A stretch of DNA of 64,000 bases, from NCBI GenBank assembly GCA_012932295.1, contig JAAONU010000014.1, forward strand, positions 37,169,977-37,233,976, given 5' to 3'. The notes under the pieces are model-generated. The model had not been told where the DNA came from, did no database searches, and worked only from the letters and a program-made list of their open reading frames with translations. This document shows, piece by piece, positions 25,501-37,500 of the stretch (positions within the stretch are counted from its first letter, which is position 1; each line of letters opens with the position of its first letter). Made by a program: the position numbers and the translations under genes. The DNA comes from Cyclina sinensis. Lineage: Eukaryota; Mollusca; Bivalvia; Venerida; Veneridae.

Positions 25501-28500
25501 TGAGGCATTGCCAACTAACATGTTCCAATTAGATACCAAATGTTTTAGCTTAGCAAGGGAATTTAATTTTACTAACTTATGTTATAACATAAACAAAATT
25601 CTTTATTATTATCTTAATGCTGCCTTAATCCTTTTAGAAACTTTTTTGATGCAAATATTGCTTAAAGCATCAGTACTAAGAAATTGGCAGGCAGAAAGGG
25701 GATTTACTTTTCACCAGTTAATTGTCGAAGTTTCAGACATTTTCTGTAAACTTTGCATATGGTAATCAATGCACGTGTGTTTAATCTTTTGTATAATCCA
25801 CTATGATTATTAAAATTCCTCGGGAAAATATAAAAATAAAAAGTCTGTGTTTTTTTATTGCCTAAAAAGCTTCTTTTAACAAAAATTAACTCTTCTGTTG
25901 ATTATAACTATAGTCCTAATCCAATTTTTGCTTTTTATCCAGACTAAATGTTGTGAATCCTGTTAGTCTATATGCATTTGTTTATAATAAATATATCCTT
26001 TCATCAGAATTTTCAATTTGATGCCAAACAATGTTTTGTACACCTGTTTTTTGTGAGATTTGTTTTCTGATTCCCCGTTTTTCTTTTCGTGCATGTGTTT
26101 TAATTGAATATTTTTAAGAAAGTGTTTTTCTTCAGGATTTTTATCCCCATTCACTATACCTGCTAAGCATTTGCCATTAATAGTACGCAAATATTTTATT
26201 GCTTGAAAATATTAACTACTACAAATTTATGTATGTTACCTGTTACTGCTGCTGTATGTGACCTTGTTTTACTTGCATCTTCATACTAGAGAATATTTTG
26301 TACATGAACATTTGCAAAATGATATAAAGTGTAATATAATCATGCTTCCGAAGTATATTATAGTTACTTGATATATTCTCGGCTTTACTCTTCCGGGTAC
26401 TTTTCAAAGGTAGTATATCCGTACTTGGGTGTAACTCGGATTTTATCGTTGAGCTATATGTAACTTCAAGATTAAAAATTACAAAAACTAGAACATATAA
26501 CAAAAGAAACTGTCTTTATTTCCTGAGACCTACGGCCTGATAAGTGCATTTTTAATGATTCTAATTAATTAAAGTTGTTAGGTTTCATAACAAACAACTT
26601 TAAAGTCACATAGGCTCCAACTATAAAGTCCGAGTAACGACTGAGAACCGAATGCTTAAATTAGTTAGTTACTGCTATCTGATTGGTTAGTGGCTAGAAT
26701 GACGTCATGCTTAAGCTGAGAATAGGTTTTAACACACTAAAAGTATGCTCCAATAAAGTAAATGCTGTTCAGTGTGAATAACTTATTACAGGGACAGCTC
26801 GTGGCACTCCACCAAATAAAGTGCAGTCCTATTCAGACTACATCTCCAGACCAGAGAACCACAACAGTATGGTTAGATTTGATAAAGGAGAAGACAAGAA
26901 ACTGTGTAGTGTCACCATCATTGATGATACTTTGTTTGAAGAAGAAGAAAGATTTTCATTGGTCCTTGGTCAGCCAATGGGAGGCAAGGTCGGAAAAGAC
27001 AGAGAAACAGTCATTATGATTGGACGAGATCCAGCTGATGGTAATTTTTGAATATTTACAAATCTTTCTTTAAATGTTTGCTGGATTTGTAGTAACAGAT
27101 TAATCTGAAAGTAGCTTACATTTCTAATTTCCAAAACTGGCCAAAAGCAAATATTTGGGACAGCTGACAAGCATAAGAGGCCTGTATATGTGATTAAGCA
27201 GCTTTAGTTTAAATCATTGTTGCTCATCTTCAGGTTAGAAACAAGGTTTAAAAAGCAAGAAAACAATAATGATTATTTATACTGATCATCAGTTTAAACG
27301 TAGTACCAGAATAGCTCAAAATAAGTGCTTAAATTCATGCAAAAAACATCGGAAATTTAAGGTGTGATAGAAATGTTTTACGATATAACATATATAAAGA
27401 ATTACCTCCCTGGCAAAATCTTTGCTCATAAAACTGTTTACACTTTCTGATAATGATGATATTAAGATACTATAAATACTGGATGTTTAAATAATTTGAA
27501 TCTTATATCTTTCTTGAATGGTGGACAAAAAATGGTATAAACTTATTTACATCTGAATAGTTGAATAACCAAGATGTTGCCAGTTGTTAAACAGTACTTG
27601 GATATTTTTATGAGTAGTAAATAAAAAAAATGTTTAGCATTTATAATTTATTGGTCTGATTGGATACTAAATACAGTTTAACAGATATTAACAGGAAGAA
27701 TTTTGGGAGAATTTATACATTGGTATGAAATGGTTGAATTCAAATTTGAGGCATTAAAGCAGATTTGATTCCTATAGTGGAATTTGAAAGTTCAGATTAA
27801 TAAGCAAAAGGTGATGATTACTGCATGAAAAATGAATAAAAGTTACCTTAAGCTCAGAAAATCTGTATTTGATACTTGCTTATAAACATTTTGTTTTTAA
27901 GAGCACATCTAAACACTTCAGAAGAAATCAGAAGGATGCTGCAACTCTGCAAGTTTTTTCATTTTTTGGGGGGTTTTTTTGTTGTTGCGAATAATCAAAA
28001 TATTTTCAAACAAAATGATGATCCAAGTCAGAAGTACAGACAGGCTGCCTCTGTTGAACCATATGGATTTCATATGGTAAAACTACAGATAGTTTTATCA
28101 GCCTATCTTTTAACAGTGGTATAGTTAGCCAAAACTGAAGTTTTTTCATTTCTGGGTAAAATTTCTCTCAATGCACCAAATGGTTTACATAACAGAGGTG
28201 TTTTTTACAGATTGTATTATCGAAAAGTTCTTCAACAAACAAAGCAGGGTGCTGTAAGAGTTTTGACTCGCTTCATTCATTTCTGTAAACAGGAAATGAT
28301 TTGGAACATTTTTTTCACTCAACAGTTGCTATTTGTTGCATTCTTTTTTCTATTTGTCAATCTCAAATCATGTTTTTATTGCTGTTATCAGGTAGGACAT
28401 GAAATATCATTGGCTGTTTTTGTTTTTCTTTTTTTCTAAATTTCCCTTTTCTTTCGATAAACCTTCAGAATTGAATATTTCAAAATGTTAAAATTGTCTG

Positions 28501-31500
28501 TACTGTCACTTCAGACGAGATTATAAGAAAGGATATGATACAGCAGTCGTATAATCTGAAAACTGAAATATTAAAGTTATTGAAGATTATGACTGGACTG
28601 TTTGACTAAAATCATTAAGAAATTGCTATACTGAAGTCATCACCCAAAGAGTTTTTTCCATGAGTGTATTGTAGCCACACAGAAGTAACAGTTTGTTTTC
28701 CAGCTCACTGTGCTTCATTTTACAGCTGTCAAATAAAACCCAACCAGCCACTTATACCACACTGGCTGGACCAGCCCTATTTAACAGTAGGTCATGATAA
28801 GTAAAAGGGATGGAGCGGATGTGGTCCAGTGGTAACACGCTGGACTGGTTAACCAGTGGTCCCAAGTTCGATCCCCCGTTCCTCTACAAACATTACTAAT
28901 AGTCTTTGGGATGAGATGTTAAACCGAGGTCCCATGTATCAGTGCTATACACTGAGCATGCAAAAGAACCAGGGGTGTCTGTGGAATGGGATGCTTTCTG
29001 TATCTTGCACTTTCCCATAACATAAAATAAGGGGGCGTCTGTCATATGTGCAACCAGTACCGATGATAAATAAGCTCAAATAGATAGTTATGTAATCTGC
29101 CTGAGAAAGGCGAAACAGTCTAGAGTATACTTAGCCTACTTGTTACTTGTCAGTTTGCTATGAGCATTTTTATGTGAAGGGAAATTAAATCTATTTTAAT
29201 ACAGTTATTTGTCTGTGGGAAAATTAAATCACTGATTTTTATACTGTTATTTGTCTGTGAGGGGAAATAAAAAGACTGTTTATTATATAGTTATTAAAAT
29301 TTTGTCTGTGTGGGAAAATGAATCACAGATTTTACTGTTATTAATTGTCTGTGGGAAAATTAAATCACTGATTTTTATGCTCCCACAAAGTGGGGAGCAT
29401 ATAGTGTTGCACATGTCCGTCCGTCCGTACGTCTGTCCATACGTCCCGAAATCTTGTGAACGCAACTCCTCTTAAACCGGATGGCAGATTTTGCTTAAAC
29501 TTCCAGGGATGAACAACCTTAATGTGTAGATGGTAGTAAAGGAAGGAATTTTCGCTGCGACCAAATTTAACAGAATTATGGCCCTTTGTTATTTTTTCAC
29601 TATATACTATTTAGAAATTTTGTGAACGCAACTCCTCTTAAACCGGATGGCAGATTTTGCTTAAACTTCCAGGGATAAACAACCTTAATGTGTAGATGGT
29701 AGTAAAGGAAGGAATTTTTGCTGCGACCAGATTTAACAGAATTATGGCCCTTTGTTGATTTTTTCACTATATACCATATAGAAATTTTGTGAACGCAACT
29801 CCTCTTAAACCGGATGGCAGATTTTGCTTAAACTTCCAGGGATGAACAACCTTAATGTGTAGATGGAATTAAAGGAAGGAATTTTTGCTGCGACCTGAAA
29901 TCCTGGATCCATCCCTGCAACACCCTCGTCCCAACCTTTCAGCAGCTTGGGAAAAAAAAGTGTTTATTAAACACATGAGTATAATAACCACAGGAGTACA
30001 GACATTAAAGGATTAAAATGTTTAATGTGTTTATCATTTTGATTTAAAGAACAAGATGAAACAGCATATGCATGTCCTAAAGCATTCACAGTCTGATAAC
30101 AAATTTCAGTAATTATTTCCACTCAAAGCCCGCTAACAGCTATGTCAAAATAGCAGTTACATTTACCAATATTTTTAAAAACCCTTATGCAGTTGCCACA
30201 GGTGAAGTGTGATCCCAAAGCTTTGTGGTGAAAGAAGTTAGATTTGGATAGATAGTTTGTTGGAAATCTACAAATTGGTGAATCGTTGTTCAGGCAATTA
30301 CCTGGAAGATGGATGAGGCGACAAAATTTTTGAAACCTGTCTGACGAGTTCGTAACTATGTTCTTTTTTTTTTTTTTTTACGTGAAGAAATTGTGTTACA
30401 GCAAATTACATGTGCATTCCATGCAAGAAGTCAGCAATTCTCTGTCTGAAGTGTCTGTCAGTTTGATAAATGATAAGGAATCTTGCTTAATCATAAGAGT
30501 AGTGTAAGAAACATTAATAAAGAGAAAAAACGAAAGTTTCTTGAAACTGGGAATTCTTTTTCAAATGAGGACTTTTTGCACTTAGGGTACATGGCAGGTT
30601 CATTTGTATACTTTTAGAAAATACTGATTGATGAATAATTGATAGAGTCATTAGGCATCAAGTAATATATTATCTGCATGTAGAGAGATCTCTAAGATAA
30701 AAAATATTTTTAGTAAAAAATAATGTATCAAAATTTGAGGTTTCAGATATAATTTTTTATCATATTGTGTATAAAGCTATTCTGATGTCTTTTGTAACCT
30801 TCAAAATAATAGTTATCCAATACTCATTCAAGTTTGTTTTTTTTTATGGAGGAAAAAATAAATTTCGCTTACAAAATTCATATAATATATTTGAATATAA
30901 TTGAACCGTTCAAATGCTGATGTAAAAACTGTCACAGCTATGCTTATCAGTATAAAGCAGACATGAATTTAAATGCATTGCACTTACTGGGACTTTTCTC
31001 TGTGTCGGCACACTGTTTTCTTAATACCTTATGCTAAATCAAAACTTGTTGCATTTTTATATGAATTTAGTATGAACATGAATTTAAACATGCATAATGC
31101 ATGTTGTCATTTAGGAGTTTTTCCTCATTGCAAATCTAGCATGCCATGAAAATTTATGTCATTTTCTACTCGCTTTTTACTGGTTTTCGGATTTTTTTGC
31201 GAATTTTATAGGCGTACTTTAGTGCATTCTTGAAAGTAACAACAACAGTTTTCAATTATTTTATATTAGTTAGTAGCATTTTTGTAGTTAAAATGATATT
31301 GTAGTAAATAGATGCACATTTTCTGTGGCAATATAAACGGCGTCTCTTGTTATATTGCATAATTCACTTAACCTGTTAAATATACATTTTAGCAGAAAAA
31401 CAATATTAACACTGTTGTCAATTAAATATGATAATGCATGAAATACAGACATACAAAAAAATATTCCTTAAAGTGTTCATGAATTATTACTTAGTATTGA

Positions 31501-34500
31501 GAAACATTCCATAAGATTTAGAAAATTTTGTACACTTACAATCATCTTTAAAAAAAGTATAAAAAAAAAAAGGTCAGTGTTATTTCCTTTTGAAATTAAT
31601 CACAGTTTTGTATGAAAGTGTTTAAAGTTTTAATTATAAGATTATGGATTTCATTACATTTGCTACATGTAACAGAATCTTTATGATTTAGAACCATGGA
31701 ATGTGTGTTGCTTTTATTTTTGTCTCCCAAATTTTGTTTAACAGCAGAATGAGACATTAATTATTGCCAGAAACCAGGCTTTATTCTGATTAGCAGTCTT
31801 AACTTCCACATTTCATGAAGATGTTCCCAGATAAACAAGAGAAAGTTAGATCAAAGGCTTTCACAGGGAATTAATTACTCGTACTGTAGATATAATCTGG
31901 GAAAATACAAAATAAATACTTATTAATGTAATCGGATATTACCAGAATTTTCCATTCTTAATTTCTTATGGCTCATATAAAAACTATTGCTAATCATTTT
32001 CCATGTCAAGGTGCTCGTAAATTAATAGCGGAGCATAAAAATAATTTCTCTGCCTCCCAGAGTAAATTGTTTGTACAGTGTAGCTCCAAAAATTTTGTTA
32101 CCACTTTTACTTTCCTGCTACTTCAGTTAATAGAATAACAGTAACTTTTGTTGCTGATGGGTAATTGACACATTACCAACACTGAAGTTATACAGCAATC
32201 ATACTGTAATAAAAGTTCTCATAATTCTCTTTTGCTTGTAGAAATATAGTTTCTGTAATGGTTATTTAGCATTATCACAATGGAAATAGTTAAACACACC
32301 TTCTTCAAAAAATGGTGGATTGTTTTGTATCTAATGTGAATTTCAGAGTGTGCATTACACAATTTATGATAATGTTTATAGGCTGCTGAAACTACTAAAA
32401 ATAACTTACGGTAATAAATGAATCATTCGTAAGTATTTAGTTCTGTCATGAGTGGTACTTAAAGAACTTGTATCATACTGCAGATGAAAAATGTTGATGA
32501 ACCTGAAAATGAAGAGAATGCATTTTGAAAGTGAGAATGATTCAATTGATGATGATGGTGATGATGATTACAATGTTGATAATTGATGATGGCAGTGAAT
32601 TAGATGATGATGATGATAATATTGATGATGTACTGGAAAAAAGATTGTTGAGGATATTGATGAGCATATTAACAGTGATGAGGATTATAATGATGATGGT
32701 GATGATGATGATAACACATATAACTTTTAATCGTGGTATTAATAATGATAAAGTAATTTGATCAATGTACAAGTTTTGGAATGCAATTTTTTCTCGTATC
32801 TTGAAATGATTGTCAGAACGAACCAACTCAGTAGCAGCACTGCATGAGAGAATTATCTGTTTGTGCAAATATTTTGACAGCAGTTACAAATTGTTAATTG
32901 ATATATGATACTCATGAAATGTTATAACTCTATGAAAAAGAATAAAGAGAAATTGTTTGATAACATTCCATCCTAGACTTGATAAAAAAGCACATGGCTG
33001 TTTTGAAAAAGTCATACCATCTTTGTTGGCTATCACTTGAGATGAAATTATCAGTTAATGTTGTCAGTAAGTTCTAAAAAGAAGGTGTTGCATTTTTGTT
33101 GTTGACTTTTTTAGACAGGAAAAGTTAAACAAAGTGCATGCATGTCTGTTTATTTTGATAAATGTTCTACATTTTTCAGCAGAAAGTGATAACGATGTTC
33201 CAAGTTTGAAGATCTTTTACTTTGATCAGATGTGTAACTGTAAGAAAGGCCAGACGCATTTTGACGTCTGCTGCAGAGTTGATTTTGTTCTGCTGCAAGG
33301 TTGAATCCATCTGCTTCAATGTTAAATCTGCTCTTATCTTTAAAAAATGAAAGTAAAAGAGTTAAGAATGAAGATAAAATTAACTAATGCATATTTTTAT
33401 AGGCGTGTCATGGATCATTGGTAAAGGAGAAAGATAACTTTGACTGCTTTATATTTTTCAGAGCCGAAATTTTACTTTGATCATAAAGAGTATCATGTAG
33501 ATGAAAGTGTTGGTTCCCTTGAGGTGAAGGTATGGAAGACAGGAACCGACCTGAGCAGACCATCCAGTGTGACTGTCAGATCCAGGAAAACAGACCAGCT
33601 CTCTGCTGAAGGTATAACATTTCTCCAGATTAAAAATAGAATAATTTTTTTTGGCAATTCTGTAGTAATAGATTTCATTGAGAATTTAAGAACAATACAG
33701 TTTGTAATACTTGACAAAAGACATGTTAAGTCTTCTTTTGAAATTATCTTGATAGGGATGTGGTTCAAACATGTGAACTAGAGCAAGGGTTTAACTAGGC
33801 CAAAGCTGAGTGTACGCACTAACCCGCAGTGGGGCTGCATCAGGCCCCTTATTAGGTTTAGCATTTAGGGATGCTTAAATAATGATTATTGTAATTGTCT
33901 TCTTTTCTATCTGCCAGAACGAATTGTACACATGTGTGTATTCAGCATATAGGCAGCTACGCCACTGTAGAGTTTATTTGTATGAAGAAGACTGCCTTAG
34001 AATACTGCTGCATACATGTATTTCTCATTAACAGTCTTTGCCATATTGGTACTATTTCCAAAGGTGAAAATGTTTGGTCTGTGAGATGTGTAAAAATAAA
34101 TCTTTGTATAGTTTCATAACAGTATTAATGGATCCGGAACCAATGTAGAAAGTCTGATCTTATCAAAGTTGAAGAGATGCATACCAATGACTTGAGGAAC
34201 AGACATTATATTCTTGAAATGACAAGCAGAACAGAACTTACACAAATCATGTTGTTTTCTAGCTGGACTGGATTATATCCCTGTGGTAAGGATATTAGAC
34301 TTTGCCCCTGGAGAGATGACAAAGACTCTAAGTGTTACCATCCTAGATGATCTTGGTCATCCTGTTCTAGAGGGAACTGAAACATTCCAACTGCACCTGA
34401 GAATGCCTGTTGGTGGATCCATTGGTGAGCCAAGTGTTGCCATAGTTACGATAAATGACTCCTTGTCAGATTGTAAGTATCAGGCAGTTTCCTGATTAGG

Positions 34501-37500
34501 ATATCAAAATGGTTAGAATAATTGGCATTATAGCACTCAGTATTTGGATAGGGAACATAAGTCAGTCATTGGTCTGTGATGTTTTTCATTTCCTGTTGTT
34601 GTTGTTCTTCTTCAGATTACTTACCATATCTCTGTCTTTTGTTTGGTGTTACCATTTTATATCTATTAAGAATGAAAATTTTGAAATAACCCTACCATAA
34701 TGTTTTGAGCTTTTTTGGTTTCTTGATTTTATTGTGTATGGAAGACAAACTGTGACTTTGTTCATCTCTGTGGGCACACAGCTGAGATACATCAGAAATT
34801 TTCTGTTCAGATATTTGGAAACAGTGGTCTTGTCTTCAAGGCAGTGAAATTGACCCAAGAGACTGTCAGTAGAGGCAATTTCTTAAATAAAACCAATATA
34901 TTCGGAAAGGTTAATAATGGCCAACACTTTTAGGAACAATTTTGTTAATGGAATCACTTTTAACATAGCATAATCTAGGTCTGAATTTACAAAAGCAGAC
35001 TTCTGTGAATATTGAAAACATTGTAAAACATGTAAGAACAAGAAAATAGTTTGAATTCATGGCAGTGTATCACCATGGCTGTTGGGCTGGATCAAAGTCG
35101 TAATTAATATTGATGTATTGTTCCCCGTGTGCCAGGAATTTCTTATTCTATGTCTGGATGTCCCTCTTTTATTTGACATTTGTAGAAGATTAGAATTGAC
35201 AAAATGAGAGAAAAAGGCAGTCGCAATAAACAAATCGGAATATAAATGTTATTGCATTGTCTGCTTGCACGGTCTGATCAAGCAAGATTTAGTACACTTC
35301 CCTACAAAATTATGGAGACCAGTTTCACAGATCTGTTTAGATAAAGTCTTTAAACTTTTTCATACTATAAAGAGGCATTGGCTTGCTCTAGTCTGCAGTC
35401 CAAATGAGGTTTCACATGTCTGAACAAAATCAGTGTAAACTGATACACCTGAAACAGACGTCTGTTGGACAAACAGAAGCAAGAAAACAGAATCTGTCAA
35501 ACCTACATTTCATTGAACTGAACAATATCATTTGCAGATCTTATTCTGCAAAATATGTTTATAGCCTTTTGTGTTGCCCTGTTTAAATTCATCAGAACAT
35601 CACATCTTTTGACTTACTCAAAACAATTTTTAGTGCCAAAGATGGAATTTGCTGAGATGCAGTTTGAAGTATTGGAGAGCGAGGAAGAGGTCATTGCCAT
35701 GGTAACTAGGTCAGGTGACATCAGTAAAGAATCCCGTGTACGATGTTACACCAGACAAGCTTCAGCTCAGGTTGATGTGGACTACATAGAAAGGCCAGAC
35801 ACAAATGCATCTTTTGTCTTTTTCAAGCCAGGTTTGTTGTATTAGCAGATTTTGTTTATTGATAGGTGCACAACATTTAAAAACTTAATTAAGTCAAGAT
35901 TCTTCAAATTGGCAAGGTACTTCACACTTATGGATGTTATGTCTTTTTCAAGCCAGTTCTGTTGTTCCTTGCAATTGTTAAAGCCGTGAGCTTTGAAATG
36001 TTTTGAAAGTTTTATCTCAATTTTTATATTAAATACAGTTCCAGTAGTGAGAACTAATTATTAGAGGTGATATTGAGAAAATATCCTGAATTAACAGGAA
36101 AAAAATCATTCTCATTTGTTTTAGAAACAGTTGTGCTGTAAAAAAACTGTTTGTAATCATAACCTAGAAAATGAAGTCTAATGTTCAAAGTGTATAGAGT
36201 GGATTTGTTTTAAATTTGTTGCCAATTAGTTATGAAGTCATCCAGACTGGTGTAGATATTTCATGGCACATACAAGTGGACTACTTCTACAGTTTTTGAA
36301 CAGACTACAACAGTACTTGAGAAAAATTATGTTTTTAAAAGGCAGACAGTTCATAACATACTTGTGTGCAGTGCTGGCAAAGTTGTGGCACTTGGATGCA
36401 TCTGATTGTTATTATATTCCAAGCAGTGTTTCAAGGGTTACTACAAGAATAAATTTTGTTTGCAGTTGTTATACTGTAATGCTCCATTCCTCCCATTCAG
36501 GTGAAAGAGAGGCTGAATGCAGGGTGAAAATTATTAACGATCATCAGCATGAGAAGGAGGAGAGTTTTAGACTGGTTTTAGGCACACCTGATGGGGCATT
36601 GTCAGGGGGAGCAACTCTTGGTGGACAAATTACTACAAAAATTGTGATCAAAGACCCGGAAGACAGTAGGTTCCTATATACTGTTATATTAAATGTTCTT
36701 TTCTGAATAGGTGTAGATTGTTGGTAAAGTATAAGGGATATGTAAATATAAACTCTAAAAAAAATCATTTTTATCTCTGCTGAAGTATATTTACAAAACT
36801 GACTGCCACCTTGTGATTAAATTTACTACAGAATTGAATACAGAAGTCCAGTGCCAATGAATGAGGTAGAATGTTTGCATGGAAGAAACTTTTTAAGGGT
36901 TATTGCTTGTACCAGAAACAATTATTCTGTGTTTTTTTCCTAGGTCCAGTAATTAAGTTTGACCGCAGTCAGTACACTGTGAATGAGCCAATCATCAAAG
37001 GTGATGTCAACATTCTGCGTGTTCCTGTGATACGTCTTGGTGACACCTCGGCAACATCAGAGGTCAGGGTATCCACAAAGTCTGGCAGTGCAAGTGCAGG
37101 CAGAGATTTCAATGCATACTCCAGATGTAAGAAGGTTTCTGTGTTTTGTGATATGATCTAATGTTTGATGATCATGGTTTTTTCCTGTTCATTCTTCCCT
37201 TCCTGCTATGACTTAGATATGTGGATACTATATATTTGTCTCTACTGACTTATTGTTGGAAACTTAGTATTATTTTGTAGAGCAGTACTACACCTTCCTA
37301 CTGATTACATTATTTTGATACTGCTGAAAAAAAATTCTGAAAACCAGTCTTATGTCTTTCATTTTTGATTGGTCAGTTTAGAGGTTTGAATCATAACCAT
37401 CCAATCAGAAGCAGATATTGATAGACTGGTCTGTGGTAAGTTTTTATACCTTTGTTATCATGTGTTACAGTGCTGAGGTTTGAGCCTGGTGTACAGCAAT

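Larger units (their letters stand above)
27041..33461 (+). other. FREM intron 5 (6.4 kb)
   Basis: The second-longest visible gap in the gene. It holds a SINE, a four-fold TGTCTGTGGG-type repeat, a truncated family A element, a GAT microsatellite and a possible cryptic exon near 33180-33299. The flanking exons join directly in the family, so no exon is required here. Confidence 0.7.

Noticed and set aside
32525..32868. Asp- or Met/Ile-rich frames over the GAT repeat
   Set aside because: Translations of a trinucleotide microsatellite on both strands, with no splice or domain support.
36263..36706. 147-codon frame as an independent gene
   Set aside because: Only its 3' part (36501-36665) is coding, as FREM exon 9; the rest is intron read-through.
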